Origin: JADGHE01 sp035716025
Lineage (GTDB): Bacteria; Pseudomonadota; Alphaproteobacteria; Rhizobiales; Xanthobacteraceae
Assembly: GCA_035716025.1 (NCBI GenBank)
Contig: DASTKH010000028.1
Coordinates: 1-56,029 of the forward strand
Length of the DNA stretch: 56,029 nt
Reading direction: 5' to 3'
Shown: positions 33,856 to 41,663 of the stretch, piece by piece
Numbering within the stretch: the first letter of the stretch is position 1
Layout of the letters: every line of letters begins with the position of its first letter
Position numbers and translations under genes: made by a program
The notes under the pieces: model-generated
Seen by the model: only the letters and a program-made list of their open reading frames with translations
What the model was told of the DNA's origin: nothing
The model's database searches: none

Positions 33856-33895
33856 GGCGGAAACGAGCAATTTTCCGCCTTTCTATCCAAGGAGG
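33856..33895 (+). promoter_or_regulatory. Hairpin and ribosome site in cold-shock leader
   Basis: GGCGGAAA (33856-33863) pairs with TTTCCGCC (33872-33879) across an 8-base loop. It is followed by a strong ribosome site AAGGAGG (33889-33895), five bases before the GTG start. The leader upstream holds a GTCTCCAGAAGTCGGATG-type segment. A long structured leader is typical of cold-shock genes whose translation depends on temperature. Confidence 0.5.
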
Positions 33896-33900
33896 CCGTT

Positions 33901-34104
33901 GTGCCCACCGGTAAAGTGAAGTGGTTCAACCCGACCAAGGGTTATGGGTTTATTCAGCCGCAGGACGGCAGCCGCGACGTGTTCGTCCACATCTCGGCGG
34001 TCGAGCGCGCCGGGCTGTCCACCCTCAATGAGGGGCAGACCATCGAGTATGAGATGGTCACGAATCGCGGTAAGCAGTCGGCGGAGAACCTCAAGGTTCG
34101 CTGA
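33901..34104 (+). CDS. Cold-shock-domain protein (CspA family)
   Basis: A 67-residue single cold-shock domain. RNP1 is KGYGFI and RNP2 is VFVHIS; GKVKWFNPTKGYGFIQPQDG and NEGQTIEYEMVTNRGKQSAENLKV complete the fold. The start is GTG at 33901, placed exactly five bases after AAGGAGG; the reading frame stays open further upstream but that part is leader. It binds single-stranded RNA and acts as an RNA chaperone. A strong promoter lies 160 bases upstream, and a terminator lies 31 bases after the stop, so it is a monocistronic unit. Confidence 0.93.
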   Translation: MPTGKVKWFNPTKGYGFIQPQDGSRDVFVHISAVERAGLSTLNEGQTIEYEMVTNRGKQSAENLKVR

Positions 34105-34134
34105 CCGCGAACCTCCGGTTCCACGTTTGTCGAG

Positions 34135-34171
34135 CCGCGCAGGCCGCCCGGTCTGCGCGGTTCGTTTTTTT
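34135..34171 (+). terminator. Intrinsic terminator of the cold-shock gene
   Basis: CCGCGCAG (34135-34142) pairs with CTGCGCGG (34153-34160) across a 10-base loop, followed by TTCG and seven T (34165-34171). It sits 31 bases after the stop codon and before the NhaA fusion gene. Confidence 0.85.
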
Positions 34172-34241
34172 GTCGTACACGAGCGATGAACGGCGCCCCC
34201 GTGTCGGGGTGCAGGGAACGGGGCGGCGCGCGATCCTCGCG

Positions 34242-36122
34242 ATGCTCAACAATCGGCTCGATCGTCCGGTCGATCCGGACTACGATCACGTTCTCGGTCC
34301 CGAGAACGCCGCCATTACGCTCGTCGAATACGGCAGCTACGCCTGCCCGTATTGCCGCGCCGCCAACCGGCACATTGCCCGGGTCCGCGACGAATTCGGG
34401 GACCGCCTTCGCTACGTTTTTCGTCACAGACCCCTTGTCGGAGTGGAGCTTGCGCGCCGTGCCGCGGAACTTGCGGAACGGGCACGCGATCCCGAGCAGT
34501 TCTGGAAGGCCCACATCGCGCTGATGACGCGCTCGGAGGCACTGACCGAGGATGACCTGCGCGCGGTCGCCCAAGACCTCGGTCTCACGCAAGACGATCT
34601 CGAATCGGCCGAGGCGCAAGCCGCGCGCGCCCGGGCGCGGGTCGAAGCGGACGAGGAGAGCGCCCGCGCAAGCGGCGTCGTGTTCACACCGACGTTCTTC
34701 ATCAACGGCCGGCGCTACGACGGTGCGTGGGACCAAAGCTCACTTTCGGATGCACTGCTCGGTACGCTCGGCCACCGCGTCCGCGCCGCCGCGCTCGACT
34801 TCGCGAGCTGGGGGCCATCCGCCGGGGTGCTGCTTCTGCTCGCGACCATCCTGGCGCTTGTGCTCAGCAATTCGCCGTTTGCGGCGGGCTTTGAAGCGCT
34901 GTGGGAAGAGCGCCTCGCAGTCGCGCTCGGGAGCGGCGCCTTCGGTCTGCCGCTGCGCGATTGGGTCAACGACGCGCTGCTCACCGTGTTCTTTCTCGTG
35001 GTCGGGCTTGAGATTAAGCGCGAATTCACCGTAGGGCATCTGGCAAGGTGGCGCTCCGCGGCACTGCCCGTTGCCGGCGCCATCGGAGGCATGACGGCGC
35101 CCGCGGCGATCTATCTGCTGATGCTGCCGCAAGGGCCATGGTCACACGGATGGGGCGTGCCGATGGCAACGGACACCGCCTTCGCGGTGGCGCTGATCGT
35201 CATGCTGGGCCGGCGGGTGCCGATCGAACTGCGCATCTTCCTCACGGCGGCCGCGATCGTCGACGATATCGGGGCGATCGTCGTTGTGGCCTTGTTCTAT
35301 TCGGGCGATCTGCATCTCGCTTCTCTTGCAGCTGCCGCCGTGCTCGTTGGTGCGCTTGCGCTCCTCAATCGCTGGCATTTCTACGCCGTTGCGCCTTATG
35401 CGGTCCTGGGCGTGCTCCTGTGGGCGTGCGTCCATGCCGCCGGCCTGCATGCGACGCTCGCCGGCATCGTGTTGGCGCTGGCGATTCCGACACGGCCGCC
35501 AGCCGATCTCCAGGCCTTGATGACCCAGGCCACCACCATCATGGCGGCGGAAGCGAAAGGCGGCCGCGAAGTCCTGCGGACCGGGCCGTCGACCCAGGCC
35601 TTGCGCGCGCTCGACGAAATTCACGAGCGGCTCGAATCGCCGGCCGACCGGCTGCTGCGCCATGCGGGCGCGCGTTCGAGCTACGTTGTCCTTCCGCTGT
35701 TTGCGCTGGCGAATGCCGGCGTTGCCCTTACGACGGGGGCGGTGAGCGGTCGCGGGGCGCTGATGACGGCGATCGCCGCAGGTCTCATCATCGGCAAGCC
35801 GCTCGGTATTCTGGGCGCTTGCGCGCTCGCGGTGCGGCTGCGGATCGCCGAAAAGCCGGACGCCTATTCCTGGCCGCAATTGCTGGGCGCCGGTGCACTC
35901 GCCGGCATCGGCTTTACGATGTCCCTGTTCATTGCGGGCCAAGCCTTTAGCGAACCGCTCGACTTTGCGGCGGCAAAGATCGCGGTCTTCTGCGCCTCGC
36001 TCCTCTCAACCTTGATCGGAACCGCCGTGCTGTGGACAAGCGGCGCCGAAGCCGGCGAAGGGCCGGACCGCGACAAACGGTCTCAATCTCTCCGGGATCG
36101 CGCGCGATTTGACGCGGAATGA
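34242..36122 (+). CDS. DsbA-like domain fused to Na+/H+ antiporter NhaA
   Basis: A 626-residue fusion. Residues about 5-190 are a thioredoxin/DsbA domain with CPYC at 35-38 (ITLVEYGSYACPYC) and the cis-proline motif TPT at 149-151. Residues 195-610 are NhaA: Asp311 in PMATDTAFAVAL and the ion-binding pair Asp341/Asp342 in AAAIVDDIGAIV, with about 12 membrane helices. NhaA with a thioredoxin domain is known in some bacteria. The likely start is ATG at 34242; a TTG at 34170 lies in the previous terminator and a GTG at 34209 is possible. Without a signal peptide, the redox domain would lie in the cytoplasm. Confidence 0.88.
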   Translation: MLNNRLDRPVDPDYDHVLGPENAAITLVEYGSYACPYCRAANRHIARVRDEFGDRLRYVFRHRPLVGVELARRAAELAERARDPEQFWKAHIALMTRSEALTEDDLRAVAQDLGLTQDDLESAEAQAARARARVEADEESARASGVVFTPTFFINGRRYDGAWDQSSLSDALLGTLGHRVRAAALDFASWGPSAGVLLLLATILALVLSNSPFAAGFEALWEERLAVALGSGAFGLPLRDWVNDALLTVFFLVVGLEIKREFTVGHLARWRSAALPVAGAIGGMTAPAAIYLLMLPQGPWSHGWGVPMATDTAFAVALIVMLGRRVPIELRIFLTAAAIVDDIGAIVVVALFYSGDLHLASLAAAAVLVGALALLNRWHFYAVAPYAVLGVLLWACVHAAGLHATLAGIVLALAIPTRPPADLQALMTQATTIMAAEAKGGREVLRTGPSTQALRALDEIHERLESPADRLLRHAGARSSYVVLPLFALANAGVALTTGAVSGRGALMTAIAAGLIIGKPLGILGACALAVRLRIAEKPDAYSWPQLLGAGALAGIGFTMSLFIAGQAFSEPLDFAAAKIAVFCASLLSTLIGTAVLWTSGAEAGEGPDRDKRSQSLRDRARFDAE

Positions 36123-36289
36123 GCCTCAATGGCCGCCGGCTCGTTTGGCCTGGAGCGTGTCACCATGATGCCCGGCGGACCCGGCCCCGATGCCTGCTAC
36201 CGGCCCGACGCGCTCGTGCCGCCGATCAGGCCCGCCGCCGGGGCTCACCTTCTCGCCGGCGCGTGCGCGAGGTGAGCGCGGAAGAGGCG

Positions 36290-36800
36290 ATGACGGGACA
36301 GCGTGGTTCCCTGGGCTCTGTGGGGTGCCCCTTGAAGGACGAGTTCATGCTCGCCGACAAGCGCATTTCGCCAGCCGGTATCTCATCGCCTGCGAGGCCC
36401 TCGCCACCACCAAGGAAGCCTATGCCATCACCGTGTTCGAGCGGGCCTTCAAGGAGTTCGGCCTGCCCAAGGCCATCCGCACCGACAATGGCGTGCCCTT
36501 CGCCAGCCCAATGCGCTTTTCAATTTCTCCAAGTTCTCGGTCTATCGCGCTTCCTCCCGGCCCTATGGAGGCCTGCCCGAGCTCGACCATCCCTCCACGA
36601 CAAGGCCGTCAGCCGGATCTCTTTCAACAGGCAAAAATCAATCTTGGCCAAGTGTTCGCCGGCCAGATCGTCGGCCTCCGAGGGATCGACGACCAGATTT
36701 GGCTGGTCAGCTTCCTCAACTGCGATCTAGGATTCTTCGACAGAGAAAATGACCGCGTCGAGCCAGCGACCAACCCATTCGCCCCGGAAAAGGTGTAAAC
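36290..36800 (+). pseudogene. IS481-type transposase remnant (frameshifted, internal deletions)
   Basis: Pieces of an IS481 rve-domain transposase occur in different frames. KDEFMLADKR is near 36335, then in another frame ASRYLIACEALATTKEAYAI, VFERAFKEFGLPKAIRTDNG and VPFASP (36380-36510). After a deleted stretch come SISFNRQKINLGQVFAGQ-type sequence and IWLVSFLNCDLGFFDREN with a stop at 36796-36798. The N-terminal helix-turn-helix and much of the catalytic core are missing, so it cannot transpose. It lies between the NhaA fusion and tRNA-Arg. Confidence 0.75.
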
Positions 36801-36840
36801 CATCTCTCCGGTATCTGGTGTAAGCCATGTCACCGGTATG
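36793..36840. repeat. Direct repeat pair at the IS481 remnant end
   Basis: Two 23-base copies of GGTGTAAxCCATxTCxCCGGTAT lie at 36793-36815 and 36818-36840, separated by two bases, with about four differences. They follow the transposase stop. Similar GTGTAACCCATGTCTCCGG-type sequence marks the 3' region of IS481-family elements, so this is probably the right end of the element. Confidence 0.5.
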
Positions 36841-36854
36841 GACCGCCCAAAAAT

Positions 36855-36930
36855 GGCGCGCCCGACAGGATTCGAACCTGTGACCTCTGCCTTCGGAGGG
36901 CAACGCTCTATCCAGCTGAGCTACGGGCGC
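36855..36930 (-). tRNA. tRNA-Arg (anticodon CCG)
   Basis: A 76-base cloverleaf on the minus strand. The acceptor stem is GCGCCCG with CGGGCGC, the D arm GCTCAGCTGGATAGAGC, the anticodon arm TTGCC-CTCCGAA-GGCAG, and the T arm ACAGG-TTCGAAT-CCTGT. The 3' end reads discriminator G plus an encoded CCA. The anticodon CCG reads the codon CGG. The IS481 remnant ends 15 bases beyond its 3' end. Confidence 0.95.
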
Positions 36931-37078
36931 GGGGTGCCCTGCTAGATAGACGATTGGATGCGCCGCGGCAACGGCACGGGACCCGGCATCGGCGGTCGCT
37001 GCAGCCGCCCGGTCGGCACGGAGAAGCCCGGCCTACAGGCTACCCGGCCTGCATCCCGCGATTGCCGTTTCAAGATCC

Positions 37079-38137
37079 TCATGAGCCCACCTCAAGACCG
37101 CTCCTGTCCGGCACCGCCCGGAAGGTCACACGCGCGCGCGACGGATCGAGCCTTTCGGGGATCGAGACATGGGCGGTCCGGCTCGGATGCTCGAAGATCT
37201 CGTACATGCGGATCAGACCCGCATTGGCGAGATCCTTGGTTACATACCCGTCCGCGCCCCCGACGGTCGAAACCGCAAGGCAGTCTTGGAACACGACGGT
37301 GCCATAATCCGGTAGGGCGTAGTTGAGCCGGGCGCCGACTTTGGTCGGGCGCTCGAGAATCCATTCCGCGGTCGAGCCCAAGGGCGCGACATCATCCGGC
37401 ACCGGAACCTCGAACCCGGTGAAGATGCCGCGCGTCCTGTTCTTGAGCTGAAAGCGGACCTGATTGCCCTCGACCGACAGGCTCGCAAGAATCTCGTCGC
37501 CTTCTGAAACCGGGAAATTCAGGATTTCGATCGGCCGGTGATGGGCAGGCCGACCCCGCACCCACCATTGATACCAGGCCGTATGGCGCGGCGAACGGTC
37601 CGACTGATCGACCACCAAACTGGTCCCGATCTGCGGCAAGGATTCGTTGGGGTATCCCCGGCGCCCATCGAGGCCGATCCAGATCGAGGCGTGATATTCC
37701 TCTTCGGGCGCCGCGTCGTACGGCCGCAGAGCCGGCCTTACGGCAGACGGCACCGTCCATCGCCCGGCGACCGCGACGATGCGTCCGAAGGGCTCCGGCC
37801 CGACAAAGGCGCCGGACCAGTTCCGGCTATCCTCCACCCGCGGCGAGCGGCGGCGGAGCAGGGTTCTGCGCCGACGGACGCCCCCCAAAGGAAGGCCACG
37901 CAAAAATTCCGGCGCGGTTTCCGGAGCCGGCCGCGAGGGAAAACGGGGCGAAAGAAACGTGAAGGGCGGCTCGGACATCTGTTTCCAGAAGGCCTGCAGC
38001 CGCGGCGCCCTGTGAGCCCCTTCGCCCAATCCGATACCGGTGCGGTGCTCGCTTGAAACCTCGGCAGCCTGCGGCGCGGCCGGAGGGCGCTCGAAGCTCC
38101 GGGCTTTGGCCACCAGGGCAAAGAATTCGTCTGACAC
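37079..38137 (-). CDS. G1 family (eqolisin-type) glutamic peptidase
   Basis: A 352-residue protein. Residues 105-300 match the eqolisin fold: NWSGAFVG (106-113), RWTVPSA, YHASIWIGLDG (148-158), Gln169 in LPQIGTSLV, YQWWVRG, and Glu258 in STAEWILERP. The Gln and Glu are the catalytic pair of scytalidoglutamic peptidase. Such peptidases act at acidic pH in fungi; a few bacteria carry homologues. The first 100 residues are Arg/Pro-rich and show no signal peptide. The GTG at 38137 is chosen because GGAGGGT precedes it; a TTG at 38155 is in frame. It is 18 bases after the PAP2-like gene. Confidence 0.82.
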   Translation of the reverse strand: MSDEFFALVAKARSFERPPAAPQAAEVSSEHRTGIGLGEGAHRAPRLQAFWKQMSEPPFTFLSPRFPSRPAPETAPEFLRGLPLGGVRRRRTLLRRRSPRVEDSRNWSGAFVGPEPFGRIVAVAGRWTVPSAVRPALRPYDAAPEEEYHASIWIGLDGRRGYPNESLPQIGTSLVVDQSDRSPRHTAWYQWWVRGRPAHHRPIEILNFPVSEGDEILASLSVEGNQVRFQLKNRTRGIFTGFEVPVPDDVAPLGSTAEWILERPTKVGARLNYALPDYGTVVFQDCLAVSTVGGADGYVTKDLANAGLIRMYEIFEHPSRTAHVSIPERLDPSRARVTFRAVPDRSGLEVGS

Positions 38138-38155
38138 CTGACCCTCCGCGGTCAA

Positions 38156-39010
38156 TCAGCCCAGCTCCGTCCATTCCGCGCGCGCCCGCGCCATCGCGGC
38201 GGCGAACCGCGAAGGTTTGCCGTCCTCATGCGGCATGGTCCGTTCGTCGGTCAGGATCTGAAAAATGCCCTCGGCAAGCCGCTTTCCGGCGCAACTGTCG
38301 CTCCGATAGTGCAGCCCTGCGATCTCGCGGTTGCGTGCGATGCGTTCCGCGAGCGCAAACAGAACCTGGCCCAGACCCTTCTGCTGAGCGTCCGGCAGCA
38401 TGGCAACCGCGCAATGCGCAAACAGGTAGGCCTGCGTCGCGTGTCCGCTCGGATAGGAGGCATGTCCCGGCACCGGAAGGGGCGGCAGCAGGCCGGGCCA
38501 GAGCTGCGAAGGCCTGACCCGATTGTATTTGCGCTTGAAATGCATGACCGCCAGCGTCGCGGCGAGATTGGCGATATGGAACACCAGCATGCTGGCCGGC
38601 CGCGCGCGCGGCGCGCTGCCCATGGCGGCAAGGAAATAGCTGATGAATTCCGCCTGCTGGGCGACGATTTCGCCAAGCGCGTCGGCGCGCTCCTCATAGG
38701 CGGCATCGAGCAGGCTCTGTCGCTCCTCCTTCGTGGGTTCACCGGGCGGGCTCACGAACTCGGCCAGCCGGTCGCGCCAGTTCGTCGCGGCAAAGTCGCC
38801 GAGGGCGCACCACGCTTCCCAGTTCGCCGCCCAATTGCGGTCGCCGAAATTCTTGCGAGGAACCGTCTGATCCGCGACATGCGGAGCCGCGCTGAATGGA
38901 AAATCGGCGCGTGTCGGAAAGCGAACGGCGGCGGTTCCGCCGGTGGCCGCGATATCGCCTTGATCGCCCTGATCGCCCTGGTCGCCCTGGTCGCCTTGAT
39001 TGCCTGCCAT
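38156..39010 (-). CDS. PAP2/vanadium haloperoxidase-type acid phosphatase with QGD repeat
   Basis: A 284-residue protein. Vanadate/phosphate-site residues are Lys159 and Arg166-Pro167 (KRKYNRVRP), the PSGH motif at 187-190 and Arg228, His234, Asp238 (NREIAGLHYRSD). This order is shared by PAP2 phosphatases and vanadium haloperoxidases; the soluble character and lack of membrane helices favour the latter fold type. Residues 5-19 are five QGD units. No signal peptide is evident. It starts at 39010, 36 bases after the cyclase gene, and is followed by the G1 peptidase gene. The substrate is unknown. Confidence 0.78.
   Translation of the reverse strand: MAGNQGDQGDQGDQGDQGDIAATGGTAAVRFPTRADFPFSAAPHVADQTVPRKNFGDRNWAANWEAWCALGDFAATNWRDRLAEFVSPPGEPTKEERQSLLDAAYEERADALGEIVAQQAEFISYFLAAMGSAPRARPASMLVFHIANLAATLAVMHFKRKYNRVRPSQLWPGLLPPLPVPGHASYPSGHATQAYLFAHCAVAMLPDAQQKGLGQVLFALAERIARNREIAGLHYRSDSCAGKRLAEGIFQILTDERTMPHEDGKPSRFAAAMARARAEWTELG
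38954..38998 (-). repeat. Tandem 9-bp repeat encoding (QGD)5
   Basis: Five consecutive 9-base units of the type CAGGGCGAC or CAAGGCGAT lie near the 5' end of the PAP2-like gene. Each encodes Gln-Gly-Asp, a collagen-like Gly-X-Y register. Because the unit is a multiple of three, slippage would change the length of the N terminus without breaking the frame. Confidence 0.8.
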
Positions 39011-39046
39011 CGTCTTGCCCTCCGCACGAGTGAGCGATCGGTTTTG

Positions 39047-40828
39047 CTATTCCGGCAGTCCGGCCTTGAGGAGCTTCTCGACGCGCGATGCCACGAGGTC
39101 CGGGTTCATGGGCGAACGCGCCGCCCAGGCGCGGACGCTGAAGCGCGGCGCGATCTCCTGATGCCGGCGCACAATCTCGCGGGCCTCGTCCAGCCGGTCG
39201 GTGGCGACGAGGCTTGCGATCAGCGTACGCAAGTTCGACGTGAGGCGGTTGTTGTGCGCGTCCGCGCGCCGGCTCCACAAGACCGCCTCCTCGAAATCTC
39301 CGTTGATGTAATGCGCCTGAGCCAGAATGTGCTCGGAGAAGAAGATGTGCTTGTCGCGCGGCGAGAGCCGCAATCCGTTTGCCGCGCAAGTCAGGGCGCC
39401 CGGCCCGTCGCCCATGAAGCACAGCGTTGCCCCTTTGAGTGTCCAGGCGATGGCTGAGTTGGGCGACGCGCTGATGGCGTGATCGAAGCTTTCCAGGGCC
39501 GCGCCGTAGTCTCGGTAGAGAAAGGAGCGCAAATGGCCGTGAATGGCGAGGGCCAAAGCGTCGTTCTCGTCGCGCTCGATGGCCGCCTGCGCGAGGCGGC
39601 CGGCCTCGCGGGCGTCCGTGGCCACGTCTTCCGACCATTCCTGGCCGATGCGGTAGCTGTGCCACCATGCCGCATAGGAAAAGGCCGGCGAATAGCCGGG
39701 ATCGAGGATCATCGCCCGCTCGAGCAGGCCGCGGGCTCGGGAAAAGGCCTCGTATTCGAGCCGGTCGAGCAAATCGAGCGCCTGCAACACGAGGTCGTAG
39801 GCGGTCAGATCGTTCGGATGCTTGCGCAATGCGCGCAACAGCTCGCGGCGTCGCACCCGCGGTTCGATGATCTTCACGATTTCCTCGGCGATCCGGTCCT
39901 GAAGTTGAAACAGGTCGCGCAGATCTCCGTCGTAATGGTCGGCGCGAATGATCTCGCCCGTCTCGGCATCGCTGAGCTCGGTCGAGACCCGCACACGACC
40001 CGAGGCGCGCTGGACGCTGCCATAAAGAACGTAGCGCACACCGAGCTCGGCGCCGATCGCCCGCACGTCGATCGACGAGCCGCCATAGTTGAGGGTTGAG
40101 CCGCGGGCGATGACGAACAGGCCTTTGAGCGCGGAGAGGGCGTGAATGATGTTGTCCACGAAACCATCCGCGAAATAGCCGTCCTGGGGGAGGGATAGCT
40201 TGCGGAACGGCAGCACCGCGATGGACGGACGGGGCTCTCGGCTCTTGATGCGCGCGGGCCCGACGTCCGAGAATCGCAAGCTCAGGATGTGGACGGGATG
40301 GCTGCGGTTGCGCAGCTCGGTGCGGCCAAGATCGACGGCCTGCATGCCGAACGTCGTTCCGAGCTGCTCGGCCACCGCGCTCGGAATGGCGATGCCGCCC
40401 GGTTCCGCGTAGCCCTGCAGCCGGGCCGCAACGTTCACCCCGTCGCCGAAGACGTCACCGTCGCGCACGATCACGTCGGCGACATTCAAGCCGATACGGA
40501 AGGCGATCCTCTCGGCGGGGGAAACCCCGGATTCTGCGGCGATGGCTGCGTGCTGGATGGCCATGGCGGCGCGCATGGCGGACTCGGCCGTCGGGAAGGC
40601 GGCGAGAAACCCGTCGCCGGTATCTTTGAACACGTGGCCCTTGTGCTCATCGACGGCCGGTTCGATGATCCTGCGCCTGAGGCCCGTAAGGCGCTCATAA
40701 GTGCCTTGCTCGTCGCGCTCCATAAGGCGCGTGTAGCCGACGACGTCGGCCGCAAGGATGGCAGCAAGCTGCCGATGCGCCCGCGCCTCCTGCGCCGACG
40801 CCTCTCTCCGATCGCCAATGGCAGGCAC
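39047..40828 (-). CDS. Class III adenylate/guanylate cyclase with TolB-like and TPR regions
   Basis: A 593-residue protein. Residues about 15-185 form a class III cyclase domain: LAAILAADVVGYTRLMERDE with the metal Asp, VFKDTGDGFLAAF with the second Asp, and GDGVNVAARLQGYA with the Asn and Arg for transition-state binding. Residues 220-340 are a TolB-like N-terminal region (SIAVLPFRKLSLPQDGYFADGF) and 370-580 hold TPR repeats. This architecture is abundant in rhizobia. The GTG at 40828 is a provisional start; an ATG at 40915 would add 29 residues. Its substrate, ATP or GTP, cannot be read here. Confidence 0.85.
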   Translation of the reverse strand: MPAIGDRREASAQEARAHRQLAAILAADVVGYTRLMERDEQGTYERLTGLRRRIIEPAVDEHKGHVFKDTGDGFLAAFPTAESAMRAAMAIQHAAIAAESGVSPAERIAFRIGLNVADVIVRDGDVFGDGVNVAARLQGYAEPGGIAIPSAVAEQLGTTFGMQAVDLGRTELRNRSHPVHILSLRFSDVGPARIKSREPRPSIAVLPFRKLSLPQDGYFADGFVDNIIHALSALKGLFVIARGSTLNYGGSSIDVRAIGAELGVRYVLYGSVQRASGRVRVSTELSDAETGEIIRADHYDGDLRDLFQLQDRIAEEIVKIIEPRVRRRELLRALRKHPNDLTAYDLVLQALDLLDRLEYEAFSRARGLLERAMILDPGYSPAFSYAAWWHSYRIGQEWSEDVATDAREAGRLAQAAIERDENDALALAIHGHLRSFLYRDYGAALESFDHAISASPNSAIAWTLKGATLCFMGDGPGALTCAANGLRLSPRDKHIFFSEHILAQAHYINGDFEEAVLWSRRADAHNNRLTSNLRTLIASLVATDRLDEAREIVRRHQEIAPRFSVRAWAARSPMNPDLVASRVEKLLKAGLPE

Positions 40829-41045
40829 GTGCGCGGCGCCCCGGACGGTTCGAGGAGAACGGCGGAATTGTACGCCGCCGTGGACCAGGGTCAATCGCGC
40901 GGAGGAAAGCGTCATTCGTTCGGCGGATGGCGGTTCGGTCATGCGCCGGCGACTGTCGGCGCTCAAGCGATCGGCCATGGGGAGGGGCGAATATTTTACG
41001 TAGGCGAGGGGCGGGGCCCGTCCGGACAAGGCGGGCCCGCGTGCC

Positions 41046-41210
41046 TCACGCACCGTTGCCGCCGCTGCAGGACCGATAGCCGGCGTAGCCGTTATCGATG
41101 AAGCATTCGTCGGGCGAAGACCATCCGGGACCGGCGCCGGCGGATGCGACGAAGCCGGTGCTGGCGAGCAGCGCCAGCGCGAGAGCGAGGCCGAGAATGA
41201 AGCGAGTCAT
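41046..41210 (-). CDS. Small secreted protein, 54 residues
   Basis: It starts at 41210 with MTRFILGLALALALLASTGFVASA, a clear signal peptide, and AGGAGGAC lies just upstream. The mature part is only about 30 residues: GAGPGWSSPDECFIDNGYAGYRSCSGGNGA with two Cys that could form a disulfide (quoted here as its features). It is upstream of the cyclase gene on the same strand. I know no function. Confidence 0.55.
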   Translation of the reverse strand: MTRFILGLALALALLASTGFVASAGAGPGWSSPDECFIDNGYAGYRSCSGGNGA

Positions 41211-41465
41211 GGTGTCCTCCTGTTCGGCTCGCCCGGACCTCCCGCGACGAGCGTGAGGAGAATGCCGCCGTCCGCGCATGTTGAGATGTGAGGAAGCTCA
41301 CAAGCGGTTGGAAATTCTTGCGCGCCCGCCGTTCTTTTTGTCCTGCGGCATCCGAGACGCAGGCCAAGCGCCGGCAGGAGGTCTTGCTGTGAGCCGCGTC
41401 ACATGCGGGCGCGAAGCCTTGTGCGACAGTGCGGGGTGGGGCTGCGTCGCCAAGAGGAGTCCGCA

Positions 41466-41639
41466 ATGATGCGTATCGCAGTCGGTTTGCTGCTCACTGC
41501 GGCGCTGCAAGTTGCCGTCATGCCGGCGCTTGCTGCGGCGACGGCCATTGACGCGCCAATGGCGGACGAGCTGGTCAACCGGCCGTCGCCTTCGGCGCTG
41601 TGCATCGCACCTCCGGTCGGGTGTGACGGCCGGGCGTGA
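41466..41639 (+). CDS. Small secreted protein, 57 residues
   Basis: It starts at 41466 with MMRIAVGLLLTAALQVAVMP, a signal peptide that probably ends at ALAAA, and AAGAGGAG precedes it. The mature 33 residues contain two Cys (SALCIAPPVGCDG). No family is recognised. It is divergent from the other small protein gene and converges with the Crp/Fnr gene. Confidence 0.5.
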   Translation: MMRIAVGLLLTAALQVAVMPALAAATAIDAPMADELVNRPSPSALCIAPPVGCDGRA

Positions 41640-41663
41640 CCTATGAAGAAGGGAACGGGACCG

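Noticed and set aside
38228..39457. 409-codon plus-strand frame opposite the PAP2-like and cyclase genes.
   Set aside because: Covers the complement of the QGD repeat and other coding parts; no independent evidence.
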